Assembly (NCBI GenBank): GCA_016630905.1 | Contig: WBMQ01000001.1 | Location: 1,674,001-1,738,000, forward strand | Direction of reading: 5' to 3' | Length of the DNA stretch: 64,000 nucleotides | Source: Capillidium heterosporum | Lineage: Eukaryota; Entomophthoromycota; Entomophthoromycetes; Entomophthorales; Capillidiaceae | Shown: one piece after another, positions 12,228-24,333 of the stretch | Position numbering within the stretch: the stretch's first letter is position 1 | How the letters are laid out: every line of letters begins with the position of its first letter | Program-made: the position numbers and the translations under genes | Notes under the pieces: generated by a model | Database searches by the model: none | What the model saw: the letters and a program-made list of their open reading frames with translations, nothing else | Told to the model about the DNA's origin: nothing

Positions 12228-12589
12228 AGTGGACTACTTGTGTGAACTTTGACAACTTTCCCTTTTTACGACTTGCCACTTGCCCCTTTTTCTTTTAAAT
12301 TGGAAGGTTGGGTTTCATGTTATAGCCTTTTCAACTCATCGACACTAAATTCAATTTTATTTTGAAGTTGGTATGTGTGAGTCCACTTTATCGCGCTATA
12401 TAAATAGATTTCTATGAGTTAGACCAGTCTTATGCATGTAAATCTTTTTACAATATTTTTGGTTTACTCCATTTTAAGTTTATTGCTCTATTCTAATTTA
12501 CATTTCTTTAAAGTATAATGTTGAACATCTTTATTTCATATTCTAGCCTTAAAACAATTGCATTGCATCTTTATCCAATAATTTATTTT
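12228..12589. other. short convergent intergenic region
   Basis: About 360 bases separating the 3' ends of NHP2 and the isopentenyltransferase gene. Nothing recognised. Confidence 0.5.
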
Positions 12590-14318
12590 CTAAAACAAGC
12601 TTTCCAAAGTTTCGCTTTCATCACTTTGATCACACTTGACCACTTCCTTCTTAGCCTCTTTATCTACTTTGATGAGACTCTTCTTCTTGACAAAATTGAC
12701 CATACTCTGGTGTCCTCTAGATCGAATATGTATCTCCCATTCTCTATCTCCATTGACGACGACAGGAGGGACCAGCTGCTTCGTTTGTTTGCTGATGCGC
12801 AGTGAACAAAACTCACATGTCCTTTTGGTCCAGGTGGCTAGTTGATCTGCTTTACTAGTTTAAAGGTTAATATAAATTGGTTTTTCTAGTTACGGTAGTG
12901 TGTCGGGGGCTTTGAGTAGCTGTGAATTTAGTTCGGTAATCGATTGGGGGTTTGGGCCAGCTCCTCCACTCAATAAATCTAATAGCATTCAGTTACTTGA
13001 ATGGTTTGAAAACCTACCTTTAACTATGGACATAGCTTTATCCCCCACATTTTCCTGCCAATTATCAACGTCTAAAAGCTACAAGTCAGTAACTAGTTTC
13101 AAAGATATTGATTTACCGGTCGCATCTAGAACGTACATCTTAACTCTATAATCCTGCTCCAACTTGGAAGACCGATGGTAGAGTGGCAACATCTGGTTTC
13201 GGATCCAATGAACTTGCTTCTTGGCGTACTTTCTTGTCTGTAGTTTCATAAGCTCCAGACCTTTCAGTCGTTCTGATTCCACTCTAAGTTGAATAAGTTA
13301 AATTTATACCTCACATCAAATTTACAGTTCGGTGTTGGTTTCACCCTGGTCGATAAGGTCAAGGTAGGGATGGAATGCCTTGAACCCTATACAAAGTTAG
13401 ATATAACTTATTTGCTATCTGTACCTATGGCTTGCTTTATACCACGCTCATAGCTATCATGTTCACCCGGTAGGCTATCCAAGCAACTACGCAGCTTTCG
13501 TAGTTCTCCAAATAGTCCTTGCTAAATATATCGTTACTTTGACATTCAAACCTCAATTTTCTATAATACCTGGACCATAACATCAACTCTACTATCGAGA
13601 CGCTTGGCTAGAACCTCCTCCTTGGCATAAAGCCAAAGTATAATCGTGTTGAACTTGAGCTTCTTATCGCGCTCCTGGTTCTCCAATATCCATTGGGATT
13701 GGGGTAAACCCGATGAATAGTAGATTTCTAAACCACGCAAAACCTTCCTTCGATCGTTGACGTGCCATCGCTGAGCTAGTTTCATATCTACCTCTTCTAA
13801 AGCCTGGTGCAGTTGTACGTTGGTCAGTTTGTCCCACTCTTCACGTTTCAAAGTTAGATCAACTGCCGAATCCTTTTTGTCGGAAATTGGCAGTATAGTT
13901 GAGGACCATAGTAGGGATTGTAGATAATAATGGGTGCCACCAACTAGTATAGGTATTTTGCCTTGGCTATGCAGCTCATTAATCTATTTTTTTCTTAAGA
14001 CAGATTATAAATTTAGGTCTTACTTTAGCTAGGGCTTCGACTTCGAAATCTTTGATAGTGTACTCCTGGTCAACTTGACAGAAATCTATGAGGTGGTGCT
14101 TGACGCTATTCCGCTCTTCTTGGGTCGCCTTGTTGGTTATTATGTCGTAGCCTTTGTACATCTATATTTACAACTAAGTTTAAATTATATATGTTGCAAC
14201 TAACCTGCATAGCATCTATATTGATTATCTCTCCATTTAACAACCGTCCTAGCTCTAACGATAGCTTCGTCTTACCTACACCGGTTGTACCACATATCGC
14301 TATTACTGGATTTCGCAT
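12590..14318 (-). CDS. MOD5: tRNA dimethylallyltransferase (isopentenyltransferase)
   Basis: This enzyme adds dimethylallyl to A37 of tRNAs that read UNN codons. Nine exons on the minus strand (14205-14318, 14024-14161, 13570-13983, 13425-13521, 13326-13386, 13117-13283, 13018-13071, 12894-12978, 12590-12854) give 464 residues, like TRIT1. The P-loop GTTGVGKT is at residues 10-17; [12 protein letters not shown] and [15 protein letters not shown] are family motifs. The segment VLDATDVDNW, which matches yeast Mod5, appears only after splicing at 13072-13116. A matrin-type C2H2 zinc finger (C390, C393, H419, H425) near the C-terminus is typical of eukaryotic members with nuclear or cytosolic forms. 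All exon phases fit. Confidence 0.93.
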
Positions 14319-14596
14319 TATAAGCTTAAAGTTCTGAGTCTAAAAGGTTTTCAGTAAGACTGATTTTCTATTGAAATAATCAAGCATCATAAACCAAATT
14401 TGAAAAGGTTGCTTCTAGTATGAAACAAATTGGTCAAATTGAAAGACACAACTATAGCAATAAAAAGTATATGGCTTTACAGCTAATAGCATACTGGTTT
14501 GTTAAGCCTTGGTCTTAATACCAAAAAAATAAGACAGCAAAATAGCAAACTATATATAAACTAGTTTAATAAGCGATAAAGTCAAATGGAACTAGA

Positions 14597-15828
14597 CTAT
14601 CGAGTCGAGGTAAGGTAGAGTATAGTATTAACGAATCCCGTCAAATCTGGATTTACCGACATCTTTTCGATCATGGCTTTCATTATAGCAGCTCTGCGGC
14701 TTCCCTTATTGGATCCTATGAGAGGCAGCGTAATACCAGTCAAGTTTAGTTTCCCATCCATCAGAGAGCCGACGCCATAATCGGGACCTAGACTGAGTAT
14801 CATCGAGATAATCGTTCCTTTGAAAGGTTTAGTTGGGCTGCTTCCCATAGCAGTATTCTGCTTGATATGGAACACCAGGTTCTTGGCCAGGCATAAAGCC
14901 TGCATGTGGGCCGTCAAATAAAGTTTAGGCTCGTCGATGTTGGTGACGTCCCCTACCGCAAATATGTTGGTCGTGCCTAAAACTTGAAAGTACTCGTCAA
15001 CTTTGATAAACTTTTTGTCATCAAGGCAGCTGGAAAATTCCTTCTCCATGAGCTGCGAGTTGGGCTGTAGTCCGGCCGACATGATGGTGAGATCTGGTTC
15101 GATGGTCGTGTTGCTGACAGTCGTCTTGTAGGTTTTACCATCGTCCGATTCAGCTTTCTGATCCAAGTATAGCTGGACGTTGGAATAGCCGTTCTCAAAG
15201 ACATATTTGACTTTCTTGCTAACACATTCACCCATCTGTGAAACCAGGGCAGTCCCGTTGTGAACTAAACTTACCTGTTTGGTCGGGTATCGTGCTGCCA
15301 ATTCACCTACCGTCTCAATTCCTACTGGACCTCCACCGATACATAGGATCGAATTAGCGTTCTCCACTAAAGTGCGGTAGTCTGCTAACTCCTGCAGACG
15401 TTCGGCAAAGCTTTTGACTACTAAAGATGGCTTGAATGGCTTGGCGTAGCTGGACCCGGTGCATATGATCAAGGTATCGTAGTTCAATGGGCTACCTCCT
15501 TTCATAAAGACTTTGTAGACGTTAGCGAATGTTACATATAAAAAGGTTTACCTTGGGTAGAAGTAACATAGTCTACGACGTCGACGACTACCTTGACTTT
15601 AGTATTCTTGAAAAAGCGGGTGTAGCTAGGTGAAATATACTGGAGTTTGTCGCTGAAGCCTTTGAAAGTGGGTTGTAGCAGTGCGTTTATGATGGATGGC
15701 GTATACTCCAAGTAATCCTTGCTGTCGACCAAAATTATTTCAACGGATGTCTGCTTCAACAGATTACTCAGCTCTAGACAAAGCAAAGAACCGGCGGCAC
15801 CACCACCTAGAATTACGATTTTCTTCAT
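14597..15828 (-). CDS. FSP1/AIFM2-like FAD-dependent NAD(P)H oxidoreductase
   Basis: Exons 15552-15828 and 14597-15510 encode 396 residues. The N-terminal Rossmann motif GGGAAGS (residues 8-14) binds FAD, and GGGPVGIETVGE (151-162) binds NAD(P)H. A second FAD motif, IFAVGDVTN, lies near residue 290. The order and length fit the AIFM2/FSP1 and yeast Aif1 group of single-component quinone oxidoreductases. No signal or targeting peptide is evident, so the protein may be cytosolic, lipid-droplet or membrane-associated. The exact substrate cannot be read from the sequence. The intron is 41 bases. Confidence 0.82.
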
Positions 15829-16736
15829 GGTAGTTGACTTTTACAGATTGGCAAGTTGAAAAAGGAATGCTATGGAGGTTGAATAGATCGATCCATTTAT
15901 AATTTTTCATCAAAGTGGTGACGTAAAAGAAATGGTGGACTTCAAAGCCTTTCTAAGTTTCATCTCCCCTGCATAGCTCAATTGGTGACAGACGGTTTTG
16001 CACCCTAATCCATCAGCAAGTATAATCTATTTTACCATTTTGAATAAAAGGGGGCTAAGCACACTTTTGTAAAAATCCAGATGGTATCCATTGAAGATCT
16101 GGTTATTCTACAAAAGCTGAGTGTACAAAAGTGTGAAATACTCCGATTCTCAAGATCTTTCACAATATGCCTATATCCAGTAATATTAAATCCTTCCAGC
16201 ATTATAAGATATCCTAAAAATAGTGGATCGGTTGTGAAATATACCGTAAACCTTAAAATAGCTTAGTGAGGTAGATATAAATCTTTGAAAATATATATAG
16301 GTTGGAGGGCTCCGGGTTTCTTTGTACTCTGTAAATTCTTATCAAGTGATATACAAAAAATCGCATTAGCATCATAAAGTTTAGCAGCACTCCATGCTTA
16401 TTTTTAATTACCGATTGAAAGTATATAAAAAAGGTACTTAGATATGTAGGAAATTAGTAACTATATATTAACATAACCCATACCCACTGTTTACTAAGTA
16501 TATATACCTTAATTAACTAGACTTTCGAAGTAATAAGTGTTTTACTTTGAATACCTTCAGTCTCTATATTTAGCATGTTTTGGTAATTGTAAAGTAAAAC
16601 TTTACTGCTTACAAGCTAGTCTAAGAACAACACTTAGTTTTGTATATAGTAAATATTTATAGCTAACCAGCATAGCAAATCTAAAACTTGAATCCTCAAA
16701 ACTATACAGCATAGCAGATCCTTTATTTCCATCAGC
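15829..16736. other. intergenic, contains a tRNA-like fragment
   Basis: AT-rich spacer. Apart from the partial tRNA-like segment near 15966-16020 nothing was recognised; the small open frame at 16081-16266 lacks support. Confidence 0.45.
15966..16020 (+). pseudogene. degenerate tRNA-like fragment
   Basis: TAGCTCAATTGG at 15974-15985 matches the internal A-box of tRNA genes and is followed by an anticodon-loop-like TTTTGCA. No B-box or TTCGA T-loop follows and the acceptor arm does not pair, so this is at most the 5' half of a tRNA, possibly Ala(UGC)-like. A chance match is possible. Confidence 0.25.
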
Positions 16737-19692
16737 TTAACCAGTCGCATACAGCTTAATAGCCTGGTTAAAGTTTTCTTCCAAGTTGCCAAGCCACTAC
16801 AAAAAATACACAAGTTAATATACATCTCTCAGAACCAAACTTACATGTTTTATCAAGCGCCTCTTTTCGAGAGTTTGAACCAAACCGTTGAATAAAGCAT
16901 TATGTTCCTGCTCGTCGTCCTTGTTATTATTAACCTCCTTATCATATCTGCCCTTAATCTCATTAAACTCCTTTCGAATCTTGATCAACGTATTGTAGGT
17001 AAAGTGGTAGAGTTTGTGGTCCAACTTGGAACGAACGTGACAATGCCTACCTAGTCTAAACGAATCCATATAGTGGGATATTGTGTTCCAGATCCTACAA
17101 AAGATAAGAACGTGAAAGTGAAAAATATTACTAGATCTCCATTTTGCAGGGTTATACGGTCGTAAGGTACACCAGATAGGTGGACGACTATAGTAGCTAT
17201 ACGGTTGGCTCGCTTGCAGGAGTCGCACCCCCCACTGCCTTTGACCTTGTTGCTAGATAGGGTTGGGAATCGATGTAGCGAGTCCTAGCTATTTAGTAAG
17301 GGTTTTTGAAAATAGCTTACGATGTAAGATTTATCCCAGACCTGACCCTGTACGAGGCTGGTACGGTAGGATTCGATCTTTTCAAGTATGTGTTGGTACC
17401 CTACTACCGAAAGATCATCTAAAAAGTCAGAATTTAGTGTAGCATCTATTTTACCTTGAGCCTCCAAATCAATTAAATAGTCGTTGTCGATGGCGACTTT
17501 ACATAGAACATCGATGTAGGCTTCGAAGCTTTCAGTAAAGCTCAGAGAACGAGTAAACAGTTCTAGAAAAAAATGAGTACTGATGTAACTGTAAAATTTA
17601 CCCGGCATCATCCTTTTAACAGCCAGCTGATCCTCGGCTGTTTCATTGGGATCGATGAAGTCTTGGTCATAGATATCTTCATCCTGCTCCTCTTCGGAGA
17701 CCTCGGATTCGACTGCGATATCTTCATCTTCTTTATCTTCAACCTGGCCAAAGAACGAATCAAATATACTCGAGTATCGACTCCGAGAAGCCTCTCGCTT
17801 TGCTTCCTCCCGTTCCTCCTCCTCTTCCTTAGTTTTGCGGTCACGTTTGGCCTGTTCAAATTTGGATATTTTCGGGGACTTTCTGGTACGTAATACAGTG
17901 TCCAAAATTACTAACTATTAGTTATATTATTTTGAAAGTAGTACCGCTCGTGTCAAGACCTTCAGAGTCTTCATCTAAATAGCATAGTTGGTAAATGGAA
18001 TAATAGATACTTTACCTGACTCATTTCCCGTATTCTTATCCTGAAGACGGACTATTATGTATTAAAACTTAAATTCTGGTCAATTTTTACTGTATTCCTT
18101 TCGTTTATTCCGTATATGTTGGATCTCAGCAATCACGTCATTATCAGAAAGGTTGATGGATTCGTCGTTGATATCCAACGTAGGTTGATTCGTCTGCCTT
18201 GCTTTCTCAGGAAGATCGTCCTCGTTATCGGAGCCTAATTCGAATGTAAAGTCAAAATATGTCGGAAAAGAAAGGTACATATTATAAGGGATCTCCGTTT
18301 GGCTTGAGTTGCCCTGATTTGAGTTGAAATGGTAAAAGTATCTTGTGATTCCTTTGTTGACTGAGTATACTCACCTAGGCCAGAGTCAGGTTCAGCTTGA
18401 GAAACCCTGGGTAAAGTTTTGCCTATTTAATTAAAATAAAAGTTTATCATTAAGAGGGAATTTCCTTGATACACATTACTTTTGTCCAGGTCGTTGTCCG
18501 TTAAGCTATCACCTTTTTTATTCTCTTTAACTGTAGTTGGCTCGTCGTTGGTATCGAATGTGGATACTTCTATTTGCTTGGGTGTTTCAAGAAGTATATC
18601 CTCGTCATCGGAACCTAGTTTCCATATAAATTAATGAAGTGGGTGGGAAATTACAGATGATAAAGAGTCTTCGTGGAGTGGTAAGAACTTCGCTGATCTG
18701 AGTTGAAATGGGAAACCGATCTTGTGAGTAATTGTTGGACTGAGTAGATGCATCATGTTCATTATTAGGTTCTATTTTAAAATCTTTAGGTGAAGTCAAA
18801 TCTAGTTTATTTAGAATATTAATTCTTTGTCAGTATTTTCAAAGGTATTCAATATACTTACCCAACTCAATCGTGGCTTTATTGTCAGTGTTGCTAGTTT
18901 TTTCAGCCTTAACAGAAGCTAATTTTACATCTAGAATATATTCAAGGTGATGAGATAAAATAAATCAGGTTTTCGTTTACCGCTATCACTGCTACACAAA
19001 TCAACAGTCTCTTCAATTGAAACTTTGTCTTTAGGTTTTACAATAAATAAAAGGATGAAGTTTAAACGTTACTCTTCTTTGTATTCTTAGGCCTACGTTT
19101 CTTAACTTCGGTTTCACTACTCTCTGAATTTGAAAAGTCGTTGTAAGATGTGTTGGCTGTAAAAATTAAAAAAAGGTTAGCAAAGTATAAAACTATTCCT
19201 ACCTAATTTTGCAGCTCTAGGTTTAGCGTTTCGGGTAGGAATTGGCTTCTTAACAGGACGTTTTTTACCTTTTTCAAATTGTTAGTAGATAAACTTAATA
19301 GGAACTCCTACTAAGCCGCTTAGATCTTCTTACTGGGCCTTCAGAGTCTTTGTCATTGGTCGAATTCGATGATTCTTCATTATAGCTTGAATCTGCAGAC
19401 TCTTGAGTAGGTTCATACTCACTACTATCTGATCCTTTGTTACCTTTCTTAGTTTTTGATTTGGGTTTGTCTTTTTGGGGAACCCCATCTTTGTAAATTG
19501 GGTGAGCAAAGCTATTATATCCTTTAATAATAAAATTACCGATTCTAAATATGAATTAATATGCATTCTGTTTATATATTACATTTCAACTTTGGGAATT
19601 AAGATGCAGTCAAAGTTATTGCTAAGAATGCTATGTTAAACCTGTATATTAATATGTTATATCTACTTTCGCGTAACCTTCTTCTTATCCAT
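16737..19692 (-). CDS. CCDC82-like protein with DUF4211 domain
   Basis: The C-terminal half carries the DUF4211 domain of CCDC82 and fungal relatives: EDFIDPNE-like acidic entry, the segment FTRSLSFTESFEAYIDVL, a CxxC pair (GGCDSCKRANR), and SFRLGRHCHVRSKLDHKLYHF. Exons that can be fixed are 17602-17905, 17321-17562, 17132-17284, 16845-17094 and 16737-16796. The N-terminal half is a chain of small exons coding Ser/Asp/Glu/Lys-rich disorder, including VRRSKRL near 19320; the likely start is ATG at 19690-19692 (MDKKKVTR). Two of these exons and their flanks are a tandem duplication (see findings). The join 17132-17094 is out by one base. Function of the family is unknown; a nuclear role is inferred. 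Confidence 0.7.
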
Positions 19693-20563
19693 CTGCACTA
19701 TATTGAATTTGAGAAGTTGTTGGTATAAAAAGTAAAGTGTTTAAGGATGAATTGTTCAAATTGCTTCACTTGCTTTAGTACACGTCATAAACAAGTCAAA
19801 GAAATTAGTAGTTCTAATTTCAAGCTCAATCAATACGGTACAGTTTCATTATTCTTTTCAGAATTGTTTGTAGCTCTAATATTTAAGAAAGCAAAAGTCA
19901 ACTTAAATTAGCATGGCTTCATGATTTAGTGTAGTATACTTTTGACTTTCCAAACTATTTCGTTTTTGTGATATAGTAATTATTTAAATATCATCTTCAA
20001 CATCGATTTATGTCTCTATTTACTAAAGTATCAAGGTAGTAGGCTCAGTAGTTTGAAATATGCTTTAATCCTATTTGATTGATACGCTTCTATTTCAATC
20101 CATTTTCAAGTAAATCAGCAAATGTACTGTTCTAGTCACGTATAGTAAACGCTTCCAAGAGAGCGGTGGTAAGTTCCTACTTAGAAAAGTGAATTGTATT
20201 GCTATTTAAGACCTATTCATTCAAAGTTTAGTTATATTTCTGTTCGAATCTTGTACTTTATTGCCGATTGATCCTATTCCAATCACTATTCAGTATTAAA
20301 CCTCGAGATACAGCTCTGATTGAACAAAGATTTAGGTTGCAAAACTTCATGTTTATCCCATTTCATTCTTTTGAACATGGATAATCATAAATCCGCAAGG
20401 AAAGGAGTATACTAAAATGTCAAGCCAAACTATATCCGATTATAAAATTCAACTCAATTCTGATCCGAATAGAATTTAAATTACGTGTCCACAGACTGTT
20501 ATAAATACAGCTTCAAGCCCCCATTTCCAACTAAAGCTACAGCAATAGTACAAAATTCTCAAG
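19693..20563. other. intergenic between divergent genes
   Basis: About 870 bases between the CCDC82-like gene and the first LACTB-like gene. It contains the TATA element at 20500; nothing else was recognised. Confidence 0.5.
20500..20507 (+). promoter_or_regulatory. TATA box of LACTB-like gene A
   Basis: TATAAATA lies 64 bases before the ATG at 20564. The tandem paralogue has a weaker TATAAGTA at 22789, 62 bases before its ATG, so the promoter spacing was duplicated with the gene. Confidence 0.45.
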
Positions 20564-22054
20564 ATGATCGACCTGGCAACTTTAGTTTTAGCAGTAGGCG
20601 TAGGCATCTATTTAGTTTACAAGATGTTGCAACCCAACGAATTCCACCCCATCCTAAGTCGCATATTAAACTTCCCACCACCAAAGTACCCGATTCAAGG
20701 AAAGACATTAGACGGTTTTGAAGAAGTTAAGAAAGTTTTCAACTCACACTTCGAAGATGGATTGGAAGTTGGTAGCTCAATAGTAGTTTACTCTTACGAT
20801 CAACTAGCTGTTGAACTTTATGGTGGATATCAAGATTACGAGAAAAATATCAAATACGATAGTCAGACCTTAAACTTAGTCTTCTCAAGTTCAAAATTTA
20901 TGGTAACAGCTTCTATTCTATCTACTCTATTTAACTATGTTTTTAGGAATCGGTAGTTATGGCTTACTTGGTCGACAACAACTTAGTAAACTACGAAGAC
21001 AAAGTCAGCAAATTTTGGCCCAGCTTTGCTTCCAATAAAAAGTCCAAAGTAACTATAGCCGATGTACTACGTCACGAGGGAGGTATCCCTTACTTCAACG
21101 AACCTCAACCCGACGTAGACACCATCTACGACTTAACTAAACTCAACAAGATCCTTGAAGAGCATGACCACGTATTCGATGGTCAACAAACTCGAGCGTA
21201 TCACAGTATAACTAGAGGCTTCATCCTAAATGAACTTGTGCGACGCATTGACCCCAAGCACCGGTCCATAGGTCAACTTTTCAAAGAGGTGTTCAACTCC
21301 AAACTCGACATTGAATTTTACCTTGGATTAGATACCTCTAATAAAGATTTGATGACTAGGAAGGCAACTTGGTACCGGTACCCTTTACTCGATCTATTGT
21401 TAGTGGCTATACTGCCGACTTACTTCTCCTACCATCGGTAGGTACAAGAAAGGACCGGAACGGTACGACTTAGGATGGCTCGATTCCAAACATCCAGCTC
21501 GAAGAGTGTTCAGTACTAGAGTAAGCAAGTCCTTAACCTTCCCCAACTCAGTGGATTTCCTAAATCATGAGATGCCTAGTTGTAACGGATTCTCCTAATG
21601 CCAAATCAGTAATTTTATATATACTTTAATCCACTAACTTCAACATCTTAGCTGGCTACCGTTGCAAATTACTTGACTAATTTGAATCCCAAGCCCCAGT
21701 CTTTGCAGTTGATTTCACCTTCTACTATTAGATCTTCGATCTCCCACCCCAAGAAAGCTTATGACCACGTATTAGGTGTCGAAAGCATTATGACTCAAGG
21801 TGGCTTTGGTATATTTAACCTACCTGGAGTCGTTGATGTTGATAGCCAAGGTAAGGAGTTTAATGTACCTATGTTTGGATGGGGTGGCTTTGGATGGCAG
21901 TATGGTATTGTTTAACCCAGAGTATAAATTTGCTATAAGTTACGCTATGAACGCCTCCCATTTAGTTATGCTGGGGGAAGGTAGGGCTCATAGGCTGATA
22001 GTAGCTGCCTTCAAAAGCCATCTAAAGGTTGGAAAGAAATTGAAGGGTTTGTAG
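20564..22054 (+). CDS. beta-lactamase-related serine hydrolase (LACTB-like), copy A, frame disrupted
   Basis: Exons 20564-20902, 20947-21608 and 21652-22054 align along their whole length with the gene at 22851. A membrane anchor (about residues 3-19) is followed by a class C beta-lactamase/EstB fold: SSSKFM supplies the SxxK nucleophile pair split just before the first intron, YHSITRGF the tyrosine motif, and GWGGFGG-like residues the third motif. The substrate is unknown; such proteins are esterase- or peptidase-like, not antibiotic resistance factors. Relative to copy B the coding sequence has three extra single bases (near 21428, 21596 and 21894), each giving an early stop. It is therefore a pseudogene, carries assembly errors, or needs recoding. 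Confidence 0.7.
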
Positions 22055-22850
22055 TTTTAAAGTACAGAATTGGAGTGATAATAAATGATTTTTGGATTTT
22101 GATTGCTTTTGGCACTATTAGTTGTTTATTATTTTACAATATAGGTAGACTTATGATGTGAGTCTCATAATTTAAAAAGCAGCTAATAGAAGCAATCAGT
22201 TTTCTATAGTGAATTTCTATTGCTTACTTTCAGATTATGAGATTATCCATATATTTGCAAATGTTTTGAAGACCAACAGCTCCATACATACTAGTATCTA
22301 TAGTAGAAATTGAATTGTTTGGTCTACTATTTATTTCCACTTCCAACTCCGATTTTCGTTGAGATCAACCTATTTACTAAGTATGCAAGGAATCAAACTT
22401 TGTAGTCTAAAATGTGGTTTGGCTTTATTTTGCCTGTATGTTCCAATTTCATTCAGCTTTATATCAAAAAATATAGCTAACTTATGGTATCAGATACAAG
22501 AGTTTCCAATTGAGACGGTAGCAACTTCAAGCCAACACATGGAGTACATCAAGTTTCAAACATGTTTGTTAAAGCTGTTTCAATTCTCGTTAGAGATTTG
22601 TGCTTCTGAATTTGATTGAACTTATCCAATGACCATCCAGTATTGGATCCCAATATTTAATTCTGATTGAGCCAAAATATTCAAAGCAATTTTCTAACTT
22701 TAAATTCACTTGAATTTTTGAGCAGCAACGATCACGCAGTCCTATTTAAAGATACAAAATGATATACTTCAAGTATATACAATTGGATATAAGTATAGTT
22801 CAAAGTAGCCACTTCCAAACGTTATTACATTAAGAACAAATATTTTTACA
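22055..22850. other. spacer between tandem LACTB-like genes
   Basis: AT-rich spacer. The open frame 22359-22619 has a hydrophobic start but no ATG context or similarity and is not called. Confidence 0.45.
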
Positions 22851-24333
22851 ATGATTGATCCAATAGCGTTGATTCTAGTAGTGGGTGTATGCATCTATTT
22901 AGTCTATAAACTATTGCAACCTAACGAGTTTCACCCAATTTTATGTCGTCTATTCAACTTTTCACCACCCAACTATCCCATCCATGAAAAGACGTTGGCT
23001 GGTTTCGAGAAAGTAAAGCAAATTTTCAAGGCACATTTTGAGGACGGGTTGGAGGTTGGTAGCTCAATAATAGTTTACTCTAATAACCAGCTTGTTGTTG
23101 AACTCTATGGTGGGTATCAAGATTATGAAAATAGTGTTAAATATGATAGTAAAACCTTGAATTTAGCTGCATCATGTTCAAAATTCATGGTACCGTTTAT
23201 ATCCTAATTAGCTTACTAACATTTATCTTAGGAATCAGTAGCTATAGCTCATTTGGTTGACAATGGCCTAATAAACTATACAGACAAGTCAGCAAGATTT
23301 GGCCAAAGTTTGGTTCCAACATGAAGTTTGAAGTGACACTAGCTGACATACCTACGTCACGAAGGGGGTATCCCCTACTTTGACCCTGTGCCCGACATAA
23401 ATACCGTCTACGACGTAAATGGACTGAACAAGGTCATCGAAGATCACCATCACATGTTTGACGGCAAAAATACTCGCGCCTATCACTGCATTACTAGAGG
23501 CTTCATCTTGAACGAACTAGTACGACGCGTCGATCCCAAACACCGATCTATCGGCCAACTCTTTAAAGAGGTGTTCAATCCCAAGCTTGGCATCAAGTTT
23601 TATGTCAGCTTAGACACTTTTAATCCAACTTTAATGGCTAGGAAGGCAACTTGGTACATGTACCCTATGCTTGATCTAGTTTTAGTAACTATTTTACCAA
23701 CCTATTTTTCAACACTTGGCAAATACAAGAAGGGACCAATTCAGTATAATAAAGCGTGGCTCAACCCCAGATGCCCATCGCGAAGGATTTTCAGTACTAA
23801 GGTAAGTAGGTCCTCAGCCTTCCCCAATTCAACAGATTTCCTCGACCACGAAATGCCTAGCTTCAATGGGTTTACTAGCGCCAAATCGGTAATTTTACAG
23901 ATTTATTGTATCACTAATTCATATGGTATAGTTGGCTATCGTTGCAAACTATTTGACCAATTTGGATCTCAAATCCCAATCTTTGCAATTGATATCACCT
24001 TCTACTATTAGATCTTCAATCTCCCAACCTAAAAAGGCTTACGATCTCGTCATTTGTAACGAAAGTATCATGACCCAAGGTGGCTTTGGTATGCTTTTCC
24101 TACCTGGAATCGTCGATATTGATAGCCAAGGGGAGGAGTTTAATGTGCCTATGTACGGATGGGGTGGGTTCGGTGGAAGTATAGTATTATTTAATCCCGA
24201 GTACAAGTTTGCCATGAGTTATATTATGAATGCTGCTCATCTAATTCTGTTGGGTGAAGGTAGGGCTTATAGGTTACTGGTAGCTGCTTTCAAAAGTCAT
24301 TTGCAGGTTAGGAGGAAGTTGAAGGGTTTGTAG
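22851..24333 (+). CDS. beta-lactamase-related serine hydrolase (LACTB-like), copy B, frame disrupted
   Basis: Exons 22851-23189, 23232-23888 and 23932-24333 total 466 codons including stop. The first exon has exactly the length of copy A's (339 bases), and the introns sit at identical positions. Motifs are a membrane anchor, SCSKFM (SxxK), YHCITRGFILNELVRR, and MYGWGGFGGSIVLFNPEY. In exon 2 a base is missing near 23286 compared with copy A and one is gained near 23346, so about 20 codons are out of frame and include a stop; beyond them the frame is correct to the end. The pair arose by tandem duplication. Each copy is broken at different places, and the intact parts of each remain conserved. 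Confidence 0.7.

Noticed and set aside
12518-12845. + strand open frames opposite the end of the isopentenyltransferase gene
   Set aside because: The minus strand encodes the C2H2 finger and tail of MOD5 here with matching splice phases.
22359-22619. 86-codon frame between the LACTB-like genes with hydrophobic start
   Set aside because: It has no ATG start, no similarity and spacer-like composition.
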